A DNA stretch of 64,000 bases from Pseudoduganella plicata (lineage in GTDB: Bacteria; Pseudomonadota; Gammaproteobacteria; Burkholderiales; Burkholderiaceae_D). A model generated the notes under the pieces. That model made no database searches. It saw only the letters and a list, made by a program, of their open reading frames with translations, and was not told the DNA's origin. The stretch spans positions 2,232,001 through 2,296,000 of the forward strand of contig NZ_CP038026.1 of assembly GCF_004421005.1 (NCBI RefSeq), in the 5' to 3' direction. Shown piece by piece: positions 42,641-49,981 of the stretch. Position 1 is the first letter of the stretch. Each line of letters starts with the position of its first letter. The position numbers and the translations under genes were made by a program.

Positions 42641-43666
42641 CTATTCCGTTTTCTCGACGGCAACCTCGGGGGCCGGCGGCACGTAGCCCGTCGGCCGCAC
42701 CGTCTGGTCGATGGCGCCGAACACCGACTTGCCGTCCGCATCGAGCATCTCGATGCGGACCGTGTCGCCGAACGCCATGAACGCCGTGACCGGCTTGCCC
42801 TCGGCAATCGTTTCCAGGATGCGCTTTTCGGCAATGCACGAATAGCCCTTCTTCGCATCCTTGTTCGACACCGGCCCGGTGCCCAGAATCGTGCCGGTCC
42901 GCAGCCTGCGCGTGCTGGCTGCATGGGCGATCAACTGGGCGAAATTGAACGTCATGTCCTTGCCGACATGGGGCTGGCCGACCAGACGCCCGTTCCACGA
43001 CGCGCGCAGCGGCAGGTGCACCTTGGCGTCCTGCCACGCCTCGCCCAGCTCGTCCGGCGTAACGGCAACGGGGCTGAACGCCGTCGCGGGCCTGGACCGG
43101 AAGGCGCCGCAGCCACGGACGAGCTCGTCCTGCAGGAGATGGCGCAGCGACACGCCGTTCGCCAGCATCAGCAGGCGGATGCGCTGATACGCGTCGTCCG
43201 GCGTGGCGCCCATCGGCACGTCGTCCGTGACGGCGGCCAGCTGTGCCGCGAAATCGATGCCCCAGGCTTCATTGGCGACGACGATGTCGTCCGTCGGGCC
43301 CAGCAGGTCGTCGCTGGCGCCCTGGACCGTCGGCGGCTGCCGCCGGAACGACGCCGGCATTTCGCCACCCTCGGCCTTGCGCAGCAGCTCCACGTGGTGC
43401 AGGTAGGCGCTGCACTCGGCCCACTGGTAGGCGCGCGGCAGCGGTGCCATGCAGCGGCGCGGATCGAACTCGAACGTGCGGCGGGCCTTGCCGTCGTTGA
43501 GCTGGCGCGACAGCGTGTCCAGCTGGGGCGCGATGAATGCCCAGTCGTCCAGCGCCCGCTGCAGGGATGCGGCAATGCCGTCCGCCACGACGGCGCTCTT
43601 CAGGTCGCGGGCAACCACGATCAGCTGGCCGTCGCGGGTACCATCATTCAAGGTTGCAAGTTTCAT
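42641..43666 (-). CDS. fumarylacetoacetate hydrolase (FAH) family protein
   Basis: FAH enzymes hydrolyse C-C bonds in diketo acids; fumarylacetoacetase ends tyrosine degradation. ATG at 43666 gives 341 residues. The N-terminus K-L-A-T-L-N-D-G-T-R-D-G-Q-L matches the FAH-family proteins of beta-proteobacteria, and the C-terminal catalytic part has F-N-F-A-Q-L-I-A-H-A and G-T-I-L-G-T-G-P-V-S-N near 235-275 with an F-G-D-T-V-R-I-E-M segment near the end. The exact substrate is not evident, and no tyrosine-catabolism genes are adjacent. Confidence 0.9.
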   Translation of the reverse strand: MKLATLNDGTRDGQLIVVARDLKSAVVADGIAASLQRALDDWAFIAPQLDTLSRQLNDGKARRTFEFDPRRCMAPLPRAYQWAECSAYLHHVELLRKAEGGEMPASFRRQPPTVQGASDDLLGPTDDIVVANEAWGIDFAAQLAAVTDDVPMGATPDDAYQRIRLLMLANGVSLRHLLQDELVRGCGAFRSRPATAFSPVAVTPDELGEAWQDAKVHLPLRASWNGRLVGQPHVGKDMTFNFAQLIAHAASTRRLRTGTILGTGPVSNKDAKKGYSCIAEKRILETIAEGKPVTAFMAFGDTVRIEMLDADGKSVFGAIDQTVRPTGYVPPAPEVAVEKTE

Positions 43667-43781
43667 GGATGAAAGATCGTGTTTCGTCTGGACGAGACTG
43701 TAGCAGATGGCCCAGCGAGCCGCTGTTGTGCGCGGGTAATATCGCTCTTATGATAAGTTGTCCGCTGGAGGCAGAACCATC

Positions 43782-44360
43782 GTGAATGAATACTCAGCAA
43801 CAAAGCGCAGGGCCGTGGACGATTTCTGGACCACGCAAGCACCCTGCACCCACTGCCTGCAACTCTACGACAGCGACGAGGCGCTGCTCGATGCGCTCGA
43901 AGGCTTCATCGCGACCGGCATCCGCCAGGGCGATGCCATCGTTGTCATCGCTACCCCGTCGCATCGCCTGGAACTGGACCGCCGGCTGGCCTACGCGGGC
44001 TTCGACCCGGCTGCGGCAGCCGAGCGCGGCCAATACCTGCCGCTCGATGCGGCCGAGCTGCTGGCGCGCTTTACCGACAACGGGGTGCCGGACGAGGCAC
44101 GCTTTCGCTGCGTGATCGACGGCCTGCTGCTGCGTGCCCGCAAGCATTACCCGACCGTGCGCGCGTTCGGCGAGATGGTGGGACTGCTGTGGGCGGACGG
44201 CCATTACGCCAGCACGGCCCGGCTGGAAGAAATGTGGTCGCGCGTCTGCCACGACAACAACCTGGCGCTGTTCTGCGCCTATCCCAGGGCCGGGTTCGAC
44301 GCCGCGCCCGCCTTCGCGGCGCAGATCGAGGCGGCCCACTCGCAGGCCTGCCCGTTCTGA
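43782..44360 (+). CDS. MEDS-domain sensory protein
   Basis: MEDS (methanogen/methylotroph, DcmR) domains are small sensory modules often linked to histidine kinases. GTG at 43782 with GGAGG at 43767-43771 is my start (192 residues); an in-frame TTG at 43758 is possible. Family features are H-C-L-Q-L-Y-D-S-D-E-A-L-L-D-A-L near 20-35, G-D-A-I-V-V-I-A-T-P-S-H near 50-61 and the V-R-A-F-G-E-M-V-G-L-L-W near 130-141. It stands alone, convergent with rsuA. The signal it detects is unknown. Confidence 0.85.
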   Translation: MNEYSATKRRAVDDFWTTQAPCTHCLQLYDSDEALLDALEGFIATGIRQGDAIVVIATPSHRLELDRRLAYAGFDPAAAAERGQYLPLDAAELLARFTDNGVPDEARFRCVIDGLLLRARKHYPTVRAFGEMVGLLWADGHYASTARLEEMWSRVCHDNNLALFCAYPRAGFDAAPAFAAQIEAAHSQACPF

Positions 44361-44361
44361 C

Positions 44362-45078
44362 TCACGCGGCCGCCAGCAGCGCCAGCTGCGCCTCGTCCAG
44401 GTAGCACCATTCGCCCTCTTCCAGATCCAGCGACGCCAGTTCCAGAGCGCCGATGGCGGCGCGATGCAGTGCACTGCAATGGTTCCCCGCCGCGGCCAGC
44501 ATGCGTTTGACCTGGTGGTACTTGCCCTGCTCCAGCACGATTTCCAGCAGATGGTCGCCACGCTTTTCGCACACCAGCGCCGCCAATGGCGCCGGCTCGT
44601 CGTGCAACTGCACGCCCGCCAGCAATTGCGCAATCAGCTCGTCCGTGACCGGTTCGGCCGTGGTGGCGTGATACACCTTCGGCACGTGCCGCTTCGGCGA
44701 CGACAGCGCGTGGATGAACGGACCGTCGTCGGACATCAGCAGCATGCCCGTCGTGTCGTGGTCGAGCCGGCCGACGGGCTGCACGTCGCGCCAGGTGAAC
44801 TGCTCGGGCAGCAAGGTCAGCACGCCGGGACGGTGGCTCGGCTTGCGCGAACACTCGAAGTTGGCGGGTTTGTTCAGCGCGATATAGACGTGCTCGCGGT
44901 AGCGCCACTCCTCGTCGAACACGGTCAATACCAGGTTGTCCGTCTCGACCGGACTCTTGTAGTTGTCCTGCACGGCGCCGTTGACGGCCACTTCGCCGTC
45001 TTCGATAAGGGTGCGGCAATACTTGCGGGTGCCGAAGCCTTGCGATTGCAGGATGCGATCCAGGGATAATTTGCTCAT
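44362..45078 (-). CDS. rsuA: 16S rRNA pseudouridine(516) synthase, RsuA family
   Basis: RsuA-type enzymes isomerise a uridine in 16S rRNA. ATG at 45078 (MSKLSLDRILQSQGFG) gives 238 residues; the longer reading lacks family support. An S4 domain occupies about 1-55 (R-I-L-Q-S-Q-G-F-G-T-R-K-Y-C), and the catalytic motif G-R-L-D-H-D-T-T-G-M-L-L-M-S-D-D-G lies near 103-119 with the active Asp after R-L. G-K-Y-H-Q-V-K-R-M-L-A near 190 is also typical. RsuA is preferred over RluB/RluE because of the G-V-Q-L-H and L-H-R-A-A-I-G patterns. Confidence 0.88.
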   Translation of the reverse strand: MSKLSLDRILQSQGFGTRKYCRTLIEDGEVAVNGAVQDNYKSPVETDNLVLTVFDEEWRYREHVYIALNKPANFECSRKPSHRPGVLTLLPEQFTWRDVQPVGRLDHDTTGMLLMSDDGPFIHALSSPKRHVPKVYHATTAEPVTDELIAQLLAGVQLHDEPAPLAALVCEKRGDHLLEIVLEQGKYHQVKRMLAAAGNHCSALHRAAIGALELASLDLEEGEWCYLDEAQLALLAAA

Positions 45079-45123
45079 GGGCCGGCATTCTACCGGATTT
45101 GACTCCGCCACCTCGATGCGCTT

Positions 45124-45137
45124 TTGATGCATATCAA
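45124..45137. promoter_or_regulatory. FNR/CRP-type site (perfect TTGAT-N4-ATCAA)
   Basis: TTGATGCATATCAA is a perfect FNR half-site pair. It lies 46 bp upstream of the rsuA start and 257 bp upstream of the small gene at 45394, in the divergent gap between them. Which gene it serves is unclear. Confidence 0.5.
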
Positions 45138-45300
45138 GCTGCATGGAAGGCCCGTTGTTAAACTGAAATTACAGTAGGAATTTACTGAACAGCTCGCCGG
45201 GATTCCTAACCCGGCTGTACGCAGCACGTCGCCAGGTTCGTATCGCCTGTCCAGGACCGGCGTGATGCAAAGCATTGCAGTTACGGTGCAGCATTAGGAT

Positions 45301-45328
45301 GCCAGCCGATGAACGCCAGCCGATGAAC
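45301..45328. repeat. 14-bp tandem duplication
   Basis: GCCAGCCGATGAAC occurs twice in direct succession (45301-45314 and 45315-45328), in the leader of the small gene at 45394. Confidence 0.8.
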
Positions 45329-45393
45329 GCCCGCCAGACCGCAGTTCGCGACACTTCGACCGAACAATACAGCAATTTCCGCAGGAGAATGTG

Positions 45394-45735
45394 ATGACGA
45401 ACGAAACGCCCCGCCAAACCAGTGCACCGGCCAGCGCACGCACCCAATCCCCCGGCAGCAGTACCGTCCGCACGACGGGACGAGCTGCGAGCCAGGCGAC
45501 CCGGATGGCAATCGCCCACCGCACGGCCGCCCAGCTGGCAGCAAACCTGCTGGTGAATCGGGTACGCCTGCGCGCCGGGCGCGACTGGGAAAGCGCCCTG
45601 TGCCCGGCAATGCCACAGTCCGGCTGGCTGGCCGCGACGGAACACGATCTGATGACGTGGCTCGACACGGGAGGGTTTGCCGCCGGCGAGTTACCGCCGG
45701 CGGGCGTCGGCGCCCAAACGAAAACGGCGGCCTGA
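45394..45735 (+). CDS. small protein of unknown function
   Basis: ATG at 45394 (a GTG at 45391 is the alternative) follows AGGAG at 45383-45387. The 113-residue product has a disordered Ser/Thr/Arg-rich first half and an ordered second half (A-A-Q-L-A-A-N-L-L-V-N-R-V-R-L-R-A-G-R and E-H-D-L-M-T-W-L-D-T-G-G-F). No family is recognised. The coding frame runs into the terminator stem that follows, which supports a real transcript ending there. Confidence 0.6.
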   Translation: MTNETPRQTSAPASARTQSPGSSTVRTTGRAASQATRMAIAHRTAAQLAANLLVNRVRLRAGRDWESALCPAMPQSGWLAATEHDLMTWLDTGGFAAGELPPAGVGAQTKTAA

Positions 45736-45746
45736 GCCGCCGTTTT
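45721..45746 (+). terminator. intrinsic terminator after the small gene
   Basis: Arms AAAACGGCGGC (45721-45731) and GCCGCCGTTTT (45736-45746) around CTGA form an 11-bp perfect stem ending in four T on either strand. It overlaps the last codons of the small gene. Confidence 0.85.
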
Positions 45747-46070
45747 CTTGCCCATCACAGGACATGAACGAGGAATTGAATTCTCTCTGGTCTGCATCAA
45801 TGCAGTTAAGTAGTTCCGCTTACGCAAGTGAATGCGAGCAAATAGGACTCGTGCAACTTCGTATAACAAGGTGCAATGAAGTGCAACGAAGTGCGTCCAA
45901 TTACTGCTTTCTTCATTACTGCGCTGGTTGACTTCGCCCTCCCTTGGAATGAACTACACACCTACTATAGTCCAAGCGGGAGATTTATCAAGAAGTTCGC
46001 GAAGAAATCGAATTCATGGCCCGCTGTCCCGCTGATTGCCGCTGTCTCCATCGGAGACGGCGGCAGTTGA
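45747..46070. other. AT-richer intergenic region before sppA
   Basis: No gene is supported in this 324-bp gap. Short direct repeats of the GTGCAA(T/C)GAAGTGCAACGAAGTGC type lie near 45869-45893. Next to the sppA stop, an inverted repeat GCCGTCTCC-GAT-GGAGAC (46044-46064 region, minus strand reading) could be a weak terminator for the rluC-sppA operon, but it lacks a clear T-run. Confidence 0.4.
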
Positions 46071-47075
46071 CTACTTCAGCGACACGCGTCCCGCCTCGCC
46101 GACCGCCGCCTTGAATGCGCCGCCGCCCATGGCGGCGCCGAATTTCTTCAGCACGCGTTCCGGCAGGCCTTCATGCTGGGTATAGTCGATGATGTCCTCG
46201 GCCTTGACGATGTCGCGTGCCACGCTGTCCACGCTGCCGAAATCGTCTGCCAGGCCCATCTTGACGGCGCGCGCGCCCGTCCAGAACAGTCCCGAGAACG
46301 TTTCCGGCGTTTCATGCAGGCGCGTGCCACGACCGGCGCGCACCACGTCGATGAACTGCTGGTGGATCTCGTTGAGCATTTCCTGCGCGTGCTCCTTGTG
46401 CTTGGCCGACTGCGGGCTGAACGGATCCATGAAGCCCTTGTTTTCACCGGCCGTGAGCAGACGGCGCTCGACGCCCAGTTTCTCCATCGCGCCCGTAAAG
46501 CCGAAGCCGTCCATTAGCACGCCGATGGAACCGATGATGCTGGCCTTGTTGACGTAAATGCGGTCGGCCGACGCGGCAATGTAATAGCCGCCGGACGCGC
46601 AGATTTCATCGACGACGGCGTACAGGGGCTTGTCCGGGTAGCCCTTGCGCAGGCGCCCGATCTCGTCGGCGATCATGCCGGCCTGGACCGGGCTGCCACC
46701 GGGGCTGTTGATGTGCACGACGATGGCAACGGAACTCTCGTCGGAAAACGCCTTGTTCAGCGCGGGGATGACGACGGCCGCGGCGCCGCTGCCTTCCGAT
46801 TCGATATTGCCCTCGATTTCGATCAACGCCGTGTGCCGGCCCACTTCCGTGTCGGCGCCCAGAATGCTGAGGTTGAAATAGCTGGCAATCGCCAGGAAGA
46901 CGAGCACGAGCAGGAACACCTTGAAGAAGATGCTCCAGCGCCGGTTGGCACGCTGTTCCTTGATCGTCGCAAAGACGAGTTTCTCCAGCACTTCCCGTTC
47001 CCAGTTGATGGGCAGCTGCCCGGGAGCAGGCGCGGGCGGTACGGGCGGTTGGGTTGGGGGAAGATTGTCACTCAT
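46071..47075 (-). CDS. sppA: signal peptide peptidase SppA, S49 family (short form)
   Basis: SppA-type proteases digest leftover signal peptides in the membrane. ATG at 47075 gives 334 residues; the frame is open far upstream but that part overlaps other genes. A Pro-rich N-terminus precedes one membrane helix (about 48-70, F-F-K-V-F-L-L-V-L-V-F-L-A-I-A). The S49 core has I-N-S-P-G-G-S-P-V-Q-A-G near 125 and the catalytic Ser in D-E-I-C-A-S-G-G-Y-Y-I-A-A-S-A near 155-170. Single-domain members are common in this group. It is the last gene of rluC-HAD-Rieske-sppA. Confidence 0.93.
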   Translation of the reverse strand: MSDNLPPTQPPVPPAPAPGQLPINWEREVLEKLVFATIKEQRANRRWSIFFKVFLLVLVFLAIASYFNLSILGADTEVGRHTALIEIEGNIESEGSGAAAVVIPALNKAFSDESSVAIVVHINSPGGSPVQAGMIADEIGRLRKGYPDKPLYAVVDEICASGGYYIAASADRIYVNKASIIGSIGVLMDGFGFTGAMEKLGVERRLLTAGENKGFMDPFSPQSAKHKEHAQEMLNEIHQQFIDVVRAGRGTRLHETPETFSGLFWTGARAVKMGLADDFGSVDSVARDIVKAEDIIDYTQHEGLPERVLKKFGAAMGGGAFKAAVGEAGRVSLK

Positions 47076-47116
47076 GGATAAATGTCGATGGTGAAACGCT
47101 GAAAAGGAAAACGACG

Positions 47117-47485
47117 TCAGGCGCGCGCGGGGCGGACGAAATCGTCCGGCTGCCAGTACAGCTTGCCGTCGCGCTCCGTGACGGCGATGGGCCGCAGGCG
47201 CCCGCCCCGGCAGGGTCCGCCGGCACACTGGCCGGTCGAGGGAATATAGACGGCGCCATGCGTCGAGCACATCAGATACATCTTGCTCGACTCGAAGAAC
47301 TCCCCCGGTGCCCAGTCCAGTTCGATCGGTACATGGGCGCAACGGTTCAGGTAGGCGTATGCCGCGCCGCCGTGGCGGATGACGAACGCGTTGGCGTCCT
47401 CGCCGCCTGCCGTGACGGGAAAGCGCATGCCCAGCCCACCGGCGACGACGGCCTCGGCCTCGCAGATCAGGATCTCTTCGCTCAC
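47117..47485 (-). CDS. Rieske [2Fe-2S] domain protein
   Basis: The 122-residue product is a single Rieske domain. The two cluster-binding motifs are C-A-H (near residue 49-51) and C-S-T-H (near 73-76), fitting C-x-H...C-x-x-H. A further C-x-G-G-P-C pair near 87-92 could form a disulfide or be structural. Stand-alone Rieske proteins serve as electron carriers, but no partner oxygenase is adjacent. It lies between the HAD phosphatase (9 bp) and sppA (41 bp), a gene order I know from related Burkholderiales. Confidence 0.92.
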   Translation of the reverse strand: MSEEILICEAEAVVAGGLGMRFPVTAGGEDANAFVIRHGGAAYAYLNRCAHVPIELDWAPGEFFESSKMYLMCSTHGAVYIPSTGQCAGGPCRGGRLRPIAVTERDGKLYWQPDDFVRPARA

Positions 47486-47494
47486 GGCCGTGCT

Positions 47495-48157
47495 CTACGC
47501 GTTGGCATCCAGCCAGGCGTGCAGCTCGGGCACGTTCCTGGCGGAGAAGAGGGGCTGGCAGGCGTGCAACTGGTCGACCGGATGGGCGCCGTACTCGACG
47601 GCAATACCAGCCGAACCTGCGTTCTGGGCCATCAGCAGGTCGTGCGTCGTGTCGCCGATCATGACGGTGCGCTTCAGGTCCTGGCCCAGTTCGCGCGTCA
47701 GTTCCTGCAGCATGGCCGGGTGCGGCTTGGAAAACGTCTCGTCGGCACAGCGGGTCGCGGCAAACGTGGTCAGCAGCTTGGCCGCGTTCAGTGCCCGGTT
47801 CAGGCCGACACGGCTTTTGCCGGTGGCGACTGCCAGGAAATAGCCCTGCTGCGTCAGTGCCTCCAGCATTTCCAGCACGCCGTCGAACAACGTCAGCTCG
47901 TGATCCTTGGCCAGGTAGTGATAACGGTAGCGCTCGACCATGCGCGCATAATATTTCGGGTCGACGCCTGGCCCCAGCACGGCCTGCATCGCTTCGGCCA
48001 GGCCGAGGCCGATCACGTGCGACGCCGCCTCGCGGCTGGGAATGGGCAGGCCGAGGTCGCGTGCCGCCGCCTGGATGGATTTGACGATCGTTGCCGTACT
48101 GTCCATCAAGGTGCCGTCCCAATCGAAGACGATCAGGTCAAATTGCTTTCTTGCCAT
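47495..48157 (-). CDS. HAD-family phosphatase (phosphoglycolate phosphatase-like)
   Basis: ATG at 48157 (MARKQFDLIVFDWDGTLMDS) puts HAD motif I D-W-D-G-T-L at residues 11-16 with the nucleophilic Asp first. Motif II is the V-A-T-G-K-S-R segment near 113, and motif III/IV is K-P-H-P-A-M-L followed by M-I-G-D-T-T-H-D near 167-174. The 220-residue size fits the Gph/PGP subfamily. Its exact substrate is not certain. It sits in the rluC-sppA block. Confidence 0.9.
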   Translation of the reverse strand: MARKQFDLIVFDWDGTLMDSTATIVKSIQAAARDLGLPIPSREAASHVIGLGLAEAMQAVLGPGVDPKYYARMVERYRYHYLAKDHELTLFDGVLEMLEALTQQGYFLAVATGKSRVGLNRALNAAKLLTTFAATRCADETFSKPHPAMLQELTRELGQDLKRTVMIGDTTHDLLMAQNAGSAGIAVEYGAHPVDQLHACQPLFSARNVPELHAWLDANA

Positions 48158-48227
48158 GTAATCCGGCTGCGCCGGCTCCTGTAGAGATCGGGACGTCGCG
48201 CCTGGGCGCCCGTCCGGTGAGGTGGTG

Positions 48228-48274
48228 CTCAACTGCGGTTGCTCAACTGCGGTTGCTGCTCAACTGCGTGGTTG
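48228..48274. repeat. tandem repeat overlapping the rluC stop codon
   Basis: CTCAACTGCGGTTG occurs at 48228-48241 and 48242-48255, and a third copy with one extra base (CTCAACTGCGTGGTTG) at 48259-48274. The rluC stop codon (48260-48262) lies inside the third copy, so array size could change the spacing to the next gene but not the protein. Confidence 0.8.
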
Positions 48275-49372
48275 CCCCAAGCTTACCAAGAATTTTTCGC
48301 ATTCGGGCGCCAGCGGGGCATTCAGGGTCATCATTTTGCCCGTGTCCGGGTGCGTAAAGCTGATCTGGTGGGCGTGCAGGAACATCCGCTTCAGGGCGCC
48401 GCGCCTGCCGTCACCCTTCTGTAATGCCTTGTTGAGCGCGAAATCGCCATATTTGTCGTCGCCAGCGATGGGAAAGCCCGACGATGCCAGATGAACCCGG
48501 ATCTGGTGGGTACGCCCCGTCTTCAGCTCCGCTTCCAGCAACGCGAAGTTGTCATATTTCCTTAACAATGTGAACACCGTATGCGACGCCATGCCGTCGG
48601 CCTGCACGGCCACGCGGCGCTCGCCATCGGCCGTCGTGTACTTGTGCAGTGGCAGCTTGACGTGCTGGCGCTGATTTTTCCAGTCGCCCACGGCCAGGGC
48701 CAGGTAGCGCTTGTCCGTCACGCCGTCGCGCATTTGTTCGTGCAACGACGTCAGTGCGGAGCGCTTCTTGGCCAGCAGCAATAACCCCGACGTTTCGCGG
48801 TCGAGCCGGTGCACCAGTTCCAGGAACTTGGCATCGGGACGCGACGCGCGCAACTGTTCGATGACGCCGAACGACACACCCGAGCCGCCATGCACGGCGA
48901 CACCGGCCGGCTTGTCGACGACCAGCATATGGGCATCCTCGAAGACGATCGGGAACTCGGCCGCCGGCACCGTGTTTTCCGGCTTCTCCGCCATCCGCAC
49001 GGGCGGGATGCGGACAATGTCGCCAGCGGTCAAACGGTACAACTGGTCAATGCGGCCCTTGTTGACACGCACCTCGCCGGAGCGGAGGATGCGGTAGATG
49101 TGGCTTTTCGGTACACCTTTGCAAACACGCAACAGGTAGTTATCTATCCGCTGTCCGGCCTCTTCTTCGCCGATCGTGACGAATTGCGCTTGCGGCAGGA
49201 CTGTATTGGGGAAGTCGCAGCGGGTTTGTGCCCGGGCCCGGGGGCCCCCTTTTGCGTTGTCTTCCCAGAAAATCTCTCTAAGTCCTTCATTTTGAATATA
49301 TAATCGTTTTGCCGTAGCGAAGCTGTACTCGAAGTAGTACTTCAAGCTGCTGCAGTGTAAGAAGAAAACCAC
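48260..49372 (-). CDS. rluC: 23S rRNA pseudouridine(955/2504/2580) synthase RluC, start uncertain
   Basis: RluC modifies three uridines in 23S rRNA. The body is intact: F-V-T-I-G-E-E-E-A-G-Q-R-I-D-N-Y-L, an S4 domain with S-H-I-Y-R-I-L-R-S-G-E-V-R-V-N-K-G, the catalytic H-R-L-D-R-E-T-S-G-L-L-L-L-A-K-K and R-T-H-Q-I-R-V-H. The beginning is odd. In frame, the only start before the body is GTG at 49372, giving an unlikely N-terminus. An ATG at 49290 (reading M-K-D-L-E-R-F-S-G-K-T-T-Q-K-G) is one frame off, and a GC homopolymer-rich run at about 49228-49252 lies between it and the body, so a one-base indel there would restore a natural start. Coordinates give the full open frame. Confidence 0.85.
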   Translation of the reverse strand: MVFFLHCSSLKYYFEYSFATAKRLYIQNEGLREIFWEDNAKGGPRARAQTRCDFPNTVLPQAQFVTIGEEEAGQRIDNYLLRVCKGVPKSHIYRILRSGEVRVNKGRIDQLYRLTAGDIVRIPPVRMAEKPENTVPAAEFPIVFEDAHMLVVDKPAGVAVHGGSGVSFGVIEQLRASRPDAKFLELVHRLDRETSGLLLLAKKRSALTSLHEQMRDGVTDKRYLALAVGDWKNQRQHVKLPLHKYTTADGERRVAVQADGMASHTVFTLLRKYDNFALLEAELKTGRTHQIRVHLASSGFPIAGDDKYGDFALNKALQKGDGRRGALKRMFLHAHQISFTHPDTGKMMTLNAPLAPECEKFLVSLGQPRS

Positions 49373-49981
49373 AATTCTACACAGGGGCGCATCCGCTGGC
49401 CTCGCCTAATTGCAAATTCAGCGGAAATAAATGTATACGCACATTCGGGCGCGGGTCAGGGTTACGACCTCTGTCGTCATCGGATTATGGCAGTCTGAAA
49501 AGCCAGCCGCGCGTTGCATTTGCCGCCTGCGAGGCTTGCGACAAGCACCCTTCGCGGCGACAACTGCCTGCGATCGCGACGGTTCCGAAGGCTGCCTCAT
49601 GCGCACGGATGCTGGATTAGATTGGCTGGAAGATAGGATAAGTCCGGCGAGCAAGCACTACAGTCGTTGCTCGCTGGTTGATGGAACCGATAACGCTTGC
49701 CGTTTCGCCAGGCACCATACAAGATGCCTGGCTCGACGATTTGCGCACGCCCGCATTCTCCCGTCCCGACGTGCTCGGTATGACAGGATGAGTTGCAGGT
49801 GGTGCGAACTCGGCAGGACGATCGGCCCCATGCGCCCTGCTGCGGCAGCCGCGCCACCGCGCGCTGCCGCACGACGAGGCATTTCCCCGCAGCCTCCTTA
49901 ATTCTCGCGTATATCCTTGTATGGTTGCCGCCTCCACGGGGGCGGCATTACATGGCCCAAGGGTCGCGGAGTTAAATAAAA
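49373..49981 (+). promoter_or_regulatory. long structured leader region upstream of rne
   Basis: This 609-bp gap between the divergent rluC and rne genes has no supported gene but four strong hairpins in + orientation: 49647-49674 (8-bp stem GCGAGCAA/TTGCTCGC), 49707-49732 (8-bp stem GCCAGGCA/TGCCTGGC), 49841-49871 (9-bp stem TGCGGCAGC/GCTGCCGCA) and 49926-49947 (7-bp stem TGCCGCC/GGCGGCA), the last ending 34 bp before the rne start. A structured 5' UTR is known to mediate RNase E autoregulation in enterics; the same role here is inference. The promoter could not be placed. Confidence 0.5.

Noticed and set aside
45294..45869. 191-codon minus-strand frame opposite the small gene at 45394
   Set aside because: It spans the terminator and the better-supported plus-strand gene, and has no start signal.
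49288..49290. ATG at 49290 as the plain start of rluC
   Set aside because: It is out of frame with the conserved body and reaches a stop in its own frame; it works only if an indel is assumed.
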